Source: SAR86 cluster bacterium AG-422-O05 (lineage in GTDB: Bacteria; Pseudomonadota; Gammaproteobacteria; Magnimaribacterales; D2472). Taken from it: 64,000 bases of DNA. The notes under the pieces are model-generated. The model was not told the DNA's origin and made no database searches. It worked only from the letters and a program-made list of their open reading frames with translations. The first letter of the stretch is position 1. Each line of letters opens with the position of its first letter. The stretch lies in the NCBI GenBank assembly GCA_003213495.1, contig QCMW01000001.1, positions 646,104 through 710,103 of the forward strand, in the 5' to 3' direction. A program made the translations under genes and the position numbers. This document shows, one piece after another, positions 54,152 through 63,739 of this stretch.

Positions 54152-55111
54152 ATGAGCATATACACTGTAAAAAGATATTCTTTATATAAATTTATCGGAT
54201 TATCTTTTGCACTAATCTATGGATTTTTTATAGTTGGATCCCTGCAGTACTTATATTCTGTAGGTAGTGGAGACATTAATGCTTATATAGATTTTTTTGA
54301 AGATATTGATATTTTTACTACGTATAATGAATATTCAATTAGAGGAGATGGAGTATTTCGCGTCTTAGTAATTTTTATAGGTAATTACTTTAATTTAGAA
54401 CCTATAACAGTATTAAGTTATTTCGCTTTTATTATGTCATCTTTGATTTTTTGCATATATGCAATACATATCAGATCCACAAAGTATTTGATTTATATAT
54501 TACCTATATTTCTTATGATCTTCTTCACACCTATGGTATCAAATTTATTTGCCTCCGGTATAAGATCTGGTATTTCATTTACAATACTCATGATATCTTT
54601 CATATACTTTAAAGGATTGCCGAAGTATATTTTATTTGGATTATCTAGTGTTATTCATTTGTCTATGATCCCAATCATAGCTTTGTATATTTTATATCAT
54701 ATGCTCAAGAGGCTAAGGATAAAATCACCATTCATAGTTCCTTTATTTATATTAGTTTTAATTTCATTTTCAATTGTTATAGCCTCGAACATACTCAACT
54801 TTAATGTTACACCAATCAACTCAAGTAATCTCTTCAATGTTTTAATTCTATTTCTTGCGTTATTAATGATATTTTCAAGCAAAAAAGTGTTCAAAAATGT
54901 TTATGGATTTATATCCATAGGAATGATTTTTATTTACTTGTTTGGATTTATTATTGACCTTTCTTTTTCAAGGTACATAGGGAATGCAATTATTTTGTAT
55001 TTATTTTTCCTTATTAATAAAGGAGAATTAGGAACAATTCAGGTGTTCACAGCAGGATACATACCTTTCTTTTTTCTAGTATCATTTTATGCCATTTCAA
55101 ATACCTCATAG
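54152..55111 (+). CDS. EpsG/Wzy-like polysaccharide polymerase
   Basis: A 319-residue integral membrane protein with roughly eight to nine hydrophobic segments, starting 'FIGLSFALIYGFFIVGSLQY'. Typical EpsG-family features are 'GDINAYIDFFED' after the first helix and 'FASGIRSGISFTILMISFIY' with an Arg in a loop-helix, then 'SVIHLSMIPIIALYIL'. It probably joins repeat units in the periplasm, with the Wzz-like protein at 28067 controlling length. It is short for Wzy (usually 370-450). Confidence 0.72.
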   Translation: MSIYTVKRYSLYKFIGLSFALIYGFFIVGSLQYLYSVGSGDINAYIDFFEDIDIFTTYNEYSIRGDGVFRVLVIFIGNYFNLEPITVLSYFAFIMSSLIFCIYAIHIRSTKYLIYILPIFLMIFFTPMVSNLFASGIRSGISFTILMISFIYFKGLPKYILFGLSSVIHLSMIPIIALYILYHMLKRLRIKSPFIVPLFILVLISFSIVIASNILNFNVTPINSSNLFNVLILFLALLMIFSSKKVFKNVYGFISIGMIFIYLFGFIIDLSFSRYIGNAIILYLFFLINKGELGTIQVFTAGYIPFFFLVSFYAISNTS

Positions 55112-55120
55112 CTCTTCTTA

Positions 55121-56233
55121 ATGAAGAAAAATATTGTCATTATTGTTAGCGCTATGAATATGGGTGGTGCTCAGAGAGTAGTATCAATTTTATGTAACTA
55201 TTGGTCCCAACATGGACACAACGTTACACTTATTTCAACGTTTTCTGGAGATAAAGAACAATACTATAAATTGAATAAAAATGTAGCTTTAGAAAAAGTG
55301 ACTGATAGCCCCGTGTTATCAAAAATAAAAGTATGGAATCTTATTTGGAAGTTAATTAATCTTCGGAAGTTGATCAAGAATCAAAATCCTGATGTAGTTA
55401 TTTCATTTCTAGCAAGAGTTAACGTTGCTTCTGCTTTATCAATGATAGGTATTAAGTCTCCTTTGATTATATGTGAAAGAACTTGGCCTCCTTTTGCCTC
55501 CTTAAATAACAAGTTTTTAAAAATATATAAGATTTTATTTAGAAGTGTCGATAGAATAATAGTTCAAACTGTCAAAAGTAAAGATTGGTTGACTCATAAC
55601 TTCCCTTCTAATGATGTTAATGTAATTCCAAATCCAGCAGTATATCCTGTACCTTTAAGCAATGAGAGATCGATACAACCTAACGCTATCATTTCACAAA
55701 ATAAAAAAGTAATTCTTGCTTCAGGCAGATTGCATAAATACAAGCAGTTTGATTTATTGATAAAAGCATTTCTAAACTTAAAAGAAAAGTACTTAGATTG
55801 GGACTTAGTAATATTAGGTAACGGTGAGGAAAGAGACAATCTCAACCACATGACAAGGAATTTCGGCATAACTGATAGGGTTCATTTTCCAGGAAGTGTT
55901 GGTAATATCAGCGAGTGGTATGAAAGAGCAGATTTATTTGTATTAAGCTCTATTGTAGAAGGTTTTCCTAATGTGTTGCTAGAGGCCCTTACATATGGCT
56001 TACCTTGCATTAGTTTCGATTGTAATACTGGCCCAAGAGACATAATTCAAGACGGATTTAATGGAATTTTGGTTGATCCCAATGAAAAAGAATTGGGTCT
56101 TTCAAATGCCATTGATAAAATTATTGTAAATCAAGAATTACGACTCAATCTGTCTAAAAATTCTATCCTGTTAAGAAAAAAATATTCAATTAGTAATATT
56201 ATTCAAAAATGGAATAACATTTTAGATATCTGA
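55121..56233 (+). CDS. Glycosyltransferase family 4
   Basis: A 370-residue GT-B retaining transferase. The N-terminal 'MNMGGAQRVVSILCNYWSQHGHNVTL' is the acceptor-side glycine motif and 'FVLSSIVEGFPNVLLEALTYGLPCI' carries the E-x7-E donor motif. 'NPAVYPV' and 'ILASGRLHKYKQFDLLIKAF' are typical. It resembles the GT4 enzymes of O-antigen loci; donor unknown. It starts 10 bp after the polymerase gene. Confidence 0.92.
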   Translation: MKKNIVIIVSAMNMGGAQRVVSILCNYWSQHGHNVTLISTFSGDKEQYYKLNKNVALEKVTDSPVLSKIKVWNLIWKLINLRKLIKNQNPDVVISFLARVNVASALSMIGIKSPLIICERTWPPFASLNNKFLKIYKILFRSVDRIIVQTVKSKDWLTHNFPSNDVNVIPNPAVYPVPLSNERSIQPNAIISQNKKVILASGRLHKYKQFDLLIKAFLNLKEKYLDWDLVILGNGEERDNLNHMTRNFGITDRVHFPGSVGNISEWYERADLFVLSSIVEGFPNVLLEALTYGLPCISFDCNTGPRDIIQDGFNGILVDPNEKELGLSNAIDKIIVNQELRLNLSKNSILLRKKYSISNIIQKWNNILDI

Positions 56234-56286
56234 CATTGATAAGCTATTATTAGAATCGATGTATTTAATGTAATGGTGATTTTTTT

Positions 56287-57042
56287 ATGAAAAAAGTTTC
56301 AGAGCTATTCGACAGTAGATCAAAAAAATATAATGATATTTATACAGACGCTCATTCAAAAAAATTACTTCATCAAGAAAAGAAAGTTCGAGCTGAGACC
56401 GTAAAGGAATTAGTGATTAATTATTTACCACCAATCAATAATGGGATTGTGGTTGATGTTGGTTGCGGTATGGGAAATGTCCTTCTAAATCTCAGAGAGA
56501 GTGGTCTTAAAGCAGAAATGTATGGCGTAGATATTTCCAAAGAGATGATACGTTTAGCAAATAGTAGTTTGAACGAAGTTGGATATGAAAATATTAATTT
56601 TACAATCGGCAGCATAGAAGACATAAAAGTGAGCGCAAATTTGGTTTTATCTCTTGGTGTTGCAGGCTATCATCATAAACAAGCAGAATTTTTAGCTGGA
56701 TTATCAAGTCTTGTAGACACTAATGGCTATCTAATTTTTTCTACCGCAAACGGCGATTCTTTTTTGAGGCTGACAAGACGTTATTTATCAAAAATACATA
56801 GTTATATTACTGGAAAAAAGAAAGTAGAATTTTCATCTATAAAAGATAAGCATGTAGAAAGTTTGCTCACAAATAATGGATTTAGAGCACAAAAGAAAAT
56901 TTATATAACTTTTGGGCTTGGATTGTTTGCTTCATCAATAGAGTGTTCTATTGATAGGTGGTTTTTTAAAAACTTTAGAAATAGCTTTATAAGCAAATAT
57001 TTATCATTAACTGTATTATATGTTTATAAGAGAGTTGATTAA
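56287..57042 (+). CDS. Class I SAM-dependent methyltransferase
   Basis: A 251-residue methyltransferase with 'VVDVGCGMGNVLLNLRESGL' (motif I), 'MYGVDISKEMIRLANSSLNE' and 'LVLSLGVAGYHHKQAEFLAG'. The last third is helical and basic. Probably methylates a sugar of this glycan; the substrate cannot be told. Confidence 0.85.
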   Translation: MKKVSELFDSRSKKYNDIYTDAHSKKLLHQEKKVRAETVKELVINYLPPINNGIVVDVGCGMGNVLLNLRESGLKAEMYGVDISKEMIRLANSSLNEVGYENINFTIGSIEDIKVSANLVLSLGVAGYHHKQAEFLAGLSSLVDTNGYLIFSTANGDSFLRLTRRYLSKIHSYITGKKKVEFSSIKDKHVESLLTNNGFRAQKKIYITFGLGLFASSIECSIDRWFFKNFRNSFISKYLSLTVLYVYKRVD

Positions 57043-57112
57043 TATACTTAATAGTCATCACACCTTTCTTTAAATAATTTGTGATACATAGAACAGTTAG
57101 GGATAAACATTT

Positions 57113-58195
57113 ATGAAATTACTTCGTTTAACGCCCACTCTTAAAGCTACAACAACTGCTTATAATCAGTTTTCACTTGGATTCAAAGATAAAATAATCC
57201 AAACTGTGGGCTCCCTTGAAAAGGATGAGGTGCCTATAGATGAAAAAATAACTATCTTCCATGGCGATGGCTCTGTTTTTCAACTTTTTAAACTTATAAA
57301 AAGAAATATTAATAAAGTTGATTATGATATTGTTCATATTCATAACTCAATAACAGGAATAATATTCATATTAGCAATCTTCCCTTTTAAACTTAGTTTG
57401 TTAAAAAAGACTGTATTCACAATTCATAACAGTTGGAATGTATTTAAAACAAGAAATCAATTTTTAAATATTATTGTTATGTTGTTCTCAAGGAGGGTTT
57501 GTACTTGTGGAAAATCAAGTCAAAATAGTCTGCCTAAAATAATTAAGTTCTTTTTTAATAAAAAAATTAAAGCTATAACTAATGGTTTTGATAATAGGCG
57601 CATTGACAGGGTAGCTAGTAATAATTTGCAGGTATCCCATTTCGATATAAATTCAAAAGTTAAAATTGTTTATGTAGGCTCCCTAACTGATACAAAAAAT
57701 CAGATAGCACTTCTAAAGGTATTAAATTCATGCAATATAGAAGCAGAAATAATCTTTTTAGGAGATGGAGTAAATAAACAAAGCTTAATTGATTATTCAA
57801 AAAAAGTTGTTCCATCTATTAAGATTTCTTTCAAAGGTTGTCTACCAAGAAATATAGCAATTGAGCATATGCTTGAGGCGGATGTTTTCATTTCTTTGTC
57901 AAAGGGAGAGGGTTTGCCAATCGCAGTTTTGGAGGCTATGTATTGTGGTTGTTTTTTGATTCTGTCAACAATACCACCCCATAAAGAAGTTTCTCCTCCA
58001 TCTGATCGCTGTATTTATGTAGATAAAGACAATGAAGAAGAAATTATTAATTCCTTAAATTATGTTGCAAAAGAAATATGTAAACTCAAGGATCAAAGGG
58101 GTATGTCAAGGGAGCATTCCTTAGAAAGATTTGGCCTCAATAATATGCTTGAAGGTTATATGGAAGTTTACAAATCTGTTAACTCGGACAGATAG
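57113..58195 (+). CDS. Glycosyltransferase family 4
   Basis: A 360-residue GT-B protein. The N-terminal domain has 'DYDIVHIHNSITGIIFILAI' and 'VFTIHNSWNVFKTRNQFLNI'. The C-terminal domain has 'IVYVGSLTDTKNQIALLKVL', 'IIFLGDGVNKQSL' and the E-x7-E-like 'SKGEGLPIAVLEAMYCGCFLI'. Donor and acceptor are unknown. Confidence 0.9.
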   Translation: MKLLRLTPTLKATTTAYNQFSLGFKDKIIQTVGSLEKDEVPIDEKITIFHGDGSVFQLFKLIKRNINKVDYDIVHIHNSITGIIFILAIFPFKLSLLKKTVFTIHNSWNVFKTRNQFLNIIVMLFSRRVCTCGKSSQNSLPKIIKFFFNKKIKAITNGFDNRRIDRVASNNLQVSHFDINSKVKIVYVGSLTDTKNQIALLKVLNSCNIEAEIIFLGDGVNKQSLIDYSKKVVPSIKISFKGCLPRNIAIEHMLEADVFISLSKGEGLPIAVLEAMYCGCFLILSTIPPHKEVSPPSDRCIYVDKDNEEEIINSLNYVAKEICKLKDQRGMSREHSLERFGLNNMLEGYMEVYKSVNSDR

Positions 58196-58274
58196 TGAAA
58201 CTAATTAAACATTTTTTCTATCAAAAGTTGTTAAAAATATAATTCATATCAATGCTAATAATGGAGTTTATAAT

Positions 58275-59681
58275 TTGTTAGAGTTTCTTAATGTTCTTGA
58301 AAGATCTAATGTCAGTTATGTAAGCTGGAAGAATAATCATGAACTCAATTTTGCACTTACAGGAGGATGCGATCTTGATATTCTTATCTTCAATACTTCA
58401 ATTTGTGATTTCAACATTATTGCACACCAAAATGGTTGGATTGAGATGGAGAATCCTGTAGCCAAATTTAACTCTATTTACCATTATTTTAAGGTTAATA
58501 AAGATTCAACTATCAATCATCTACATGTATATTTTGAGTTAATAACTGGGGACGGTTGGATTAAAGAATATAATTTTCCTCTGAAAGATTTTTTATTCAC
58601 GAATCGTGAAAGTGACAAAAGAAGTGGAGTTTTCATATTGAACAGAAATGCTCAAGCCTACATCTTTTTTATAAGACATCTTATAAAATCTGGCTCACTT
58701 TTTTCACGATATATCTACAAAAGAGATCTTGACTCCTACAGAGAAGAATGGTCGAAATGCGGTGTTTCAGCTGATGATCTTCATGGAATAGGGCCAATTG
58801 CCATAGACGACTATATTAAAGATTCAGGCCTAAACCAAAAGTTTCAACAACCAAAATATATGGTAGCTTTCAATTTTCGTCAGTATTTACGTCAGTATTT
58901 GCGATATAAAACCTTAACTCTTATGTTTCGACGAAATATAAGCTTTTTTCGAAGATTATTTAATAAATTGATAAGTAGGAACAAAAAAAAATTTATCGGT
59001 GGTGGGATTGTTGTAGCGATATCGGGATCTGATGGTGCTGGTAAGTCTTCAATGATAGTTGGTTTGAAAGATCTTTATAGCTCGTTCTTAGATTGTAAGA
59101 TTTATGCTTTAGGAAAACCACAGGGAAAGCTTCTTGAGCTAGCAAGATCTTTAATTAGAAGAAGAGATAGAATTGAATCGAAACATTCACATACTTTAAA
59201 AAAACAATCGTCTTTGAAAGATGCTGTTCTTGCCTGTATTTTAGCTTTTTTAAGATTACGAAAGGCATCGATTGCAGTTAGAAAAGCACGCGGGGGCAAT
59301 ATGGTCCTTGTTGATAGGTGGCCCACCAATAGTCATGGAAAAATGGATGGCCCAAAAATTATCAATTATAAGACTAGAAACTCTTTAGTAAGCTTTCTTG
59401 CTTCGGTAGAGCAAAGCATTTATGAGAAAATTCCTGAAGCAGATCTTTGCTTTTATTTAGAAGTTGATATTGATGATGCATTAAAACGAAATCATGAAAG
59501 AGTTAAAGATGGAAAAGAAAGTGACGAAGAAATAGTTATGCGGCACCAAAATAACCAGCAAACAATTCCAATTTGTAACAAGTTGATAAAGTTTTCTAAT
59601 ACTGGGACTTATAAAGAAATGCTACCGAAGCTGGCGTATGACATTTGGTGCGAAATTGCTACATTTAAACAGAGATCTTAG
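58275..59681 (+). CDS. Nucleotidyltransferase-like / thymidylate-kinase-like P-loop fusion protein
   Basis: A 468-residue two-part protein. Residues 1-about 110 look like an NTase-fold domain ('VSWKNNHELNFALTGGCDLD', with D33-x-D35 as possible metal ligands). From about 235 a thymidylate-kinase-like P-loop NTPase begins, with Walker A GSDGAGKSS (251-259), 'GNMVLVDRWPTN' as a DRW/DRY-like motif and 'DLCFYLEVDIDDALKRNHER'. The start is TTG 58275. Such kinase-like proteins recur in polysaccharide loci, where they might phosphorylate a sugar or lipid; the activity is unknown. Confidence 0.65.
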   Translation: MLEFLNVLERSNVSYVSWKNNHELNFALTGGCDLDILIFNTSICDFNIIAHQNGWIEMENPVAKFNSIYHYFKVNKDSTINHLHVYFELITGDGWIKEYNFPLKDFLFTNRESDKRSGVFILNRNAQAYIFFIRHLIKSGSLFSRYIYKRDLDSYREEWSKCGVSADDLHGIGPIAIDDYIKDSGLNQKFQQPKYMVAFNFRQYLRQYLRYKTLTLMFRRNISFFRRLFNKLISRNKKKFIGGGIVVAISGSDGAGKSSMIVGLKDLYSSFLDCKIYALGKPQGKLLELARSLIRRRDRIESKHSHTLKKQSSLKDAVLACILAFLRLRKASIAVRKARGGNMVLVDRWPTNSHGKMDGPKIINYKTRNSLVSFLASVEQSIYEKIPEADLCFYLEVDIDDALKRNHERVKDGKESDEEIVMRHQNNQQTIPICNKLIKFSNTGTYKEMLPKLAYDIWCEIATFKQRS

Positions 59682-59683
59682 CA

Positions 59684-60400
59684 GTGAATATTGAACTAGA
59701 TAAGTGGCTTTTAGATGCTCTCAAGATTGGTAGTTCACACAGAGTTGTCATTGAAGCTTTTGGTACTCCAGGATCAGGAAAATCATATTTTTCTAATGAC
59801 CTTTTTACGCGAGCTAGTGAAAATGATGAGTATCTTGTATATCACTCTATAGATCAATACCATAAAAACCGCTTACTACGCATAATATCTAAATTATCCT
59901 TAATACTAAGATCTTGTTGGTACCGATGGGATTTGTTTAGAGCGGCTTTCAGAATTATATTTAGTTTTGGCGGAGTAAAATTTTTGAAGAGAATAAAATT
60001 GATTTTTAATCTTTTATTAATATTTTCTGTAATTCAATTACGTTCTGAAAAAGGTAGTCCAATTCTGTTTGATCAAGGCATCTTTCAAGCATTGTGGTCT
60101 TGTTGTTACTATCAACAGCTCTCGATTGGACCTAAACAAATAGATTTTCTAGGATTTTTGATTAACCAACTAATAGAATGTCTTGATATAAAGCTCTTAT
60201 TAATAGTTTATGTGTCTGCCTCAAAGGAAGTAATTGTTAATGGTCTTGAAACTAGATTAGTAAAAGGAAGCAGTGAACTTAATTCACTTAAAGATGATTT
60301 AATTGAGAAGGGTATATGCGCTACTTCGAATATGAAAAATATTATTAATGAAATTATGGATTCAAATCCAAAGATTAAATTTATTGAGATACCTCGATAG
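59684..60400 (+). CDS. P-loop NTPase / kinase-like protein
   Basis: A 238-residue protein with Walker A GTPGSGKS (27-34) in 'VVIEAFGTPGSGKSYFSNDL', 'SPILFDQGIFQALWSCCYYQ' as a possible Walker B/DQG motif and 'LLLIVYVSASKEVIVNGLET' near the end, the layout of nucleoside/sugar kinases. The start is GTG 59684, 2 bp after the previous gene, which is also P-loop containing. The two may act as a pair. The substrate is unknown. Confidence 0.6.
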   Translation: MNIELDKWLLDALKIGSSHRVVIEAFGTPGSGKSYFSNDLFTRASENDEYLVYHSIDQYHKNRLLRIISKLSLILRSCWYRWDLFRAAFRIIFSFGGVKFLKRIKLIFNLLLIFSVIQLRSEKGSPILFDQGIFQALWSCCYYQQLSIGPKQIDFLGFLINQLIECLDIKLLLIVYVSASKEVIVNGLETRLVKGSSELNSLKDDLIEKGICATSNMKNIINEIMDSNPKIKFIEIPR

Positions 60401-60430
60401 TGTCTCGTGTTTAAATAATAAAGGATACTA

Positions 60431-61564
60431 ATGACTAAAATCTTTATGTTTGTAAATGTAGATTGGTTTTTTTTGTCTCACAGACTGCCAATCGCAGAGG
60501 TTGCTAAAGACAAAGGTGTCGAAATGACAGTTTTTGCTGATTTCACTTCACCCCATGAAAATAATGAATATAAAGGTTTTTCATTTCTTCAAAGCCCTAT
60601 AAAGAGAAAGTATTCAAGTCTGTACTCTTCGTTCAAGGAGTTTATTAAAACTATTCAGCTAATCAAACGTGAGCGTCCTTCAGTGATTCATGCGGTAACA
60701 ATAAAACCAATAATCCTTTTAGGAATTATTTGCTTTATTTTGAAGATACCATTTATAGCTTCGATATCAGGCCTTGGACCTGGATTTTCACCTACTAATT
60801 TCTTAAGCAAAACTCGATTATTCATAATCAAATCAATATACAAAATAATATTTTCTTCTGAGCAATCCAGAGTTATTTGCCAAAGTTCGCATGACGCTGG
60901 AATACTTTTAAACAATGGATTAGTAACAAATGAAAAAATTATAATAGTTGAAGGCTCTGGTGTTGATCTTGAAGAATATAAATTTCAAAAAAGAGAAATG
61001 CATGGCCCAATTAAAGTTTTAATGGCATCTCGTTTATTAAAAGACAAGGGAGTAAGAGAGTTTTGTGAAGCTGCAAGAAAAATACAAGAAAAATATAATT
61101 TCAAGATCAATTTTAGCTTAGCAGGCCCTATCGATTATGAAAGCCCTGGATATTTAACTAAAGAACAAATTGCAGAAATGTGCTTATCAAACAAGGTTGA
61201 ATTTATTGGCAATAGAAGTGACTTAAAAGATATCCTTGCCGAGAGTCATATATTTATCTTGCCATCCTATTACGCTGAGGGAATTCCAAAAGTATTGCTG
61301 GAAGCTGCAGCAAGTGGTTGTGCTGTTATTACAACTGAGCATCCAGGATGTCGTGACGCGATTATTCCTGGAAAGACAGGCATATTAATTCCTCCTAGAG
61401 ACATCTTTTCTTTAATAAATGCTCTTGTCAATATGGTGTCTGATCGAGATTTGATAGAATCAATGGGTAAAGCAGGGCGATTGATGGCTGAACAAAAATT
61501 TTGTGTCTCGAAAGTAATCGAAAAACATTACGCCCTTTATCAAACATTCAACAAAGATAAATGA
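60431..61564 (+). CDS. Glycosyltransferase family 4, PglA/WbpY-region type
   Basis: A 377-residue GT-B transferase with 'NVDWFFLSHRLPIAEVAKDK' near the N-terminus, 'PSVIHAVTIKPIILLGIICF', 'PFIASISGLGPGFSP', 'VLMASRLLKDKGVREFCEAA' and the E-x7-E motif in 'AEGIPKVLLEAAASGCAVI'. The 'FLSHRLPIA ... HAVTIKPI ... SGLG' pattern is that of enzymes adding a HexNAc to an undecaprenyl-linked diamino- or deoxy-HexNAc. It therefore may add the second sugar, after the transferase at 63740. It has an AAAGGA ribosome-binding site. Confidence 0.88.
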   Translation: MTKIFMFVNVDWFFLSHRLPIAEVAKDKGVEMTVFADFTSPHENNEYKGFSFLQSPIKRKYSSLYSSFKEFIKTIQLIKRERPSVIHAVTIKPIILLGIICFILKIPFIASISGLGPGFSPTNFLSKTRLFIIKSIYKIIFSSEQSRVICQSSHDAGILLNNGLVTNEKIIIVEGSGVDLEEYKFQKREMHGPIKVLMASRLLKDKGVREFCEAARKIQEKYNFKINFSLAGPIDYESPGYLTKEQIAEMCLSNKVEFIGNRSDLKDILAESHIFILPSYYAEGIPKVLLEAAASGCAVITTEHPGCRDAIIPGKTGILIPPRDIFSLINALVNMVSDRDLIESMGKAGRLMAEQKFCVSKVIEKHYALYQTFNKDK

Positions 61565-61595
61565 GATTTGTTTTAAGAGTATTAGGCAAGATTCA

Positions 61596-62534
61596 ATGAA
61601 AATTTTATTAACAGGTGGAAATGGATTTATTGGACAGCATCTTCAAAAGAAACTTCATGATCATGATTTGGTGCTAACTTCAAGAGGAAATATGCTTGAT
61701 AATTCTGTCAAATATTTTAAAAAAAATCTATCAAGCAAAGAAAATTTTGCAGATTGCCTCAAAGATGTTGAAGTTGTCATTCATACCGCTGCAATAGTCC
61801 ATAAAATGAACAATACTTCAAAAAATTCGTCGTTAGAATATATGGAAACAAATTGTTTAGGAACTTTGAATTTAGCAAAACAGGCTGCTAATTTTGGTGT
61901 AAAACGATTTATTTTTTTAAGTTCAATAAAAGTAAATGGAGAGCGAACACAGCCTAATATGCCATTTAGATTTGATGATTTGAGAAAAGCTGAAGATGAT
62001 TATGCTAAATCAAAAGCTGAAGCTGAAATAGGTTTACTTCAAATCGCAAAAGAGACACAGTTAGAGGTTGTAATTATAAGATCTCCATTGGTATATGGAC
62101 CAGGTGTAAAAGCTAACTTTGCAGCTCTTTTAAATCTGGCATCAAAAAATTTGCCTTTACCTTTCGGTTCTATTAAAAACAAAAGAGGTTTTGTTGCAAT
62201 TGATAACTTAGCAAGCTTAATTATTTCTTGTATAGATCATCCAAAAGCTGCAAATCAGCTTTTTCTAGTTAGCGATGATAACGATATTTCAACATCTGAG
62301 CTATTTACTATAATGGTTGAGGCTTTTGGAAAAAAGCCAAGGATATTTAAGGTAAGCCCTGGGCTTTTAAAAATAGTAGCTAGTGTAATTGGCAAAAAAT
62401 CTATTACTGATCGTTTATGTGACGATTTAAGGATAGATATTAAACATACCAAAAAGTCTCTAAACTGGAATCCAGTAGTATCGACTCATGAGGGTGTTAA
62501 GCTTTGTATTCCAAGGATAATTAATAGAAAATAA
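61596..62534 (+). CDS. NAD-dependent epimerase/dehydratase, WbpV-like 4-ketoreductase candidate
   Basis: A 312-residue extended SDR with 'LLTGGNGFIGQHLQKKL' (GxxGxxG), 'VVIHTAAIVHKMNNTS', 'YAKSKAEAEIGLLQIA' (YxxxK) and 'VIIRSPLVYGPGVKANF'. In O-antigen loci such a gene beside a 4,6-dehydratase and an initiating transferase is often a WbpV-type reductase making UDP-QuiNAc or UDP-FucNAc. That role is inferred from order, not proven by motif. Confidence 0.8.
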   Translation: MKILLTGGNGFIGQHLQKKLHDHDLVLTSRGNMLDNSVKYFKKNLSSKENFADCLKDVEVVIHTAAIVHKMNNTSKNSSLEYMETNCLGTLNLAKQAANFGVKRFIFLSSIKVNGERTQPNMPFRFDDLRKAEDDYAKSKAEAEIGLLQIAKETQLEVVIIRSPLVYGPGVKANFAALLNLASKNLPLPFGSIKNKRGFVAIDNLASLIISCIDHPKAANQLFLVSDDNDISTSELFTIMVEAFGKKPRIFKVSPGLLKIVASVIGKKSITDRLCDDLRIDIKHTKKSLNWNPVVSTHEGVKLCIPRIINRK

Positions 62535-62543
62535 AGGTTTAAT

Positions 62544-63737
62544 ATGGATTTACTATCACTAATCGGTCGCGATTCAGAACTTTTTTCTTCAGATATTGTA
62601 AGTCATGAAGATGCTCTAAAAATTATTATACAAAAATCTCGGTTCTTGATAATTGGCGGTGCTGGCACAATTGGACAATCTGTAACTCGAGAAATTTTTA
62701 AACGTGACCCTAGAATTCTTCACGTTGTTGATATCTCTGAAAACAATATGGTAGAACTTGTTCGAGATCTTAGAAGTACAGAAGGTTATGGTAGTGGTGA
62801 ATTCAAGACATTCGCAATTGATTGCGGATCTATAGAATTTGAAGCATTGGTCAATGATCAGGGCCCATATGATTTCGTATTTAATTTATCTGCACTGAAA
62901 CATGTAAGAAGCGAAAAAGACCCATTTACGCTCATGCGAATGATAATCGTCAACGTATTCAATACAGTGAAGACATTACGTATGTCCAGAGAAATGGGAG
63001 CTAAAAAGTATTTTTGTGTATCAACTGATAAAGCGGCTAATCCAGTCAACATGATGGGAGCTAGCAAGCGAATAATGGAAATGTTCTTGATGCGCGAAAG
63101 TCTAACACAAGATATTTCAATGGCACGCTTTGCAAATGTAGCATTTTCAGATGGCTCTTTGCTTCATGGGTTTAATCAACGATTCCTGAAGAGACAGCCT
63201 TTTTCAGCTCCAAATGATGTGAGACGTTACTTTGTAACACAACAGGAATCTGGCGAACTTTGTTTGCTGTCTGGCTTACTTGGAGAAAATAGAGATATTT
63301 TCTTTCCAAAATTGAGTGAAAAATTGCACTTAATTACTTTCTCTGAAATAGCAAAAAGTTATCTCAAAGAACGAGGCTACAAACCTTATGAATGTCAATC
63401 TGAAAAAGAAGCTCGTGATAGAGCAGAAGAGCTTATAGCTAAAAAGTGTTGGCCGTGCTACTTCTTTACAAGTGATACAACTGGTGAGAAGGATTTTGAG
63501 GAGTTTTTTACCGACAAAGAAGATTTAGATATGAATCGATTTGAGACGGTTGGGATTATCAAAAATCAGCCTATATTTGATGAGACTAAATTGGATGAAT
63601 TCATGGTTGGAATTGATTTTTTAAGAGAAAAAGGTACTTGGACTAAAGAAGATATTATTAGACTATATTTTGGAATTCTTCCTGAATTTTCACATACACA
63701 TAAAGAGACAGGTAAATACTTAGATCAGAGAATGTAA
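62544..63737 (+). CDS. UDP-HexNAc 4,6-dehydratase, WbpM/PglF-type catalytic domain (no membrane part)
   Basis: A 397-residue SDR with 'FLIIGGAGTIGQSVTREIF' (GGAGTIGQ 38-45), 'SALKHVRSEKDPFTLMRM', STDK (160-163) and 'NPVNMMGASKRIMEMFLM'. As in WbpM, PglF and CapD, Met (M171) stands where other SDRs have the catalytic Tyr of YxxxK. Unlike WbpM and PglF it has no N-terminal membrane helices and so should be soluble. It supplies the 4-keto-6-deoxy-HexNAc for the reductase encoded before it. Confidence 0.82.
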   Translation: MDLLSLIGRDSELFSSDIVSHEDALKIIIQKSRFLIIGGAGTIGQSVTREIFKRDPRILHVVDISENNMVELVRDLRSTEGYGSGEFKTFAIDCGSIEFEALVNDQGPYDFVFNLSALKHVRSEKDPFTLMRMIIVNVFNTVKTLRMSREMGAKKYFCVSTDKAANPVNMMGASKRIMEMFLMRESLTQDISMARFANVAFSDGSLLHGFNQRFLKRQPFSAPNDVRRYFVTQQESGELCLLSGLLGENRDIFFPKLSEKLHLITFSEIAKSYLKERGYKPYECQSEKEARDRAEELIAKKCWPCYFFTSDTTGEKDFEEFFTDKEDLDMNRFETVGIIKNQPIFDETKLDEFMVGIDFLREKGTWTKEDIIRLYFGILPEFSHTHKETGKYLDQRM

Positions 63738-63739
63738 AC

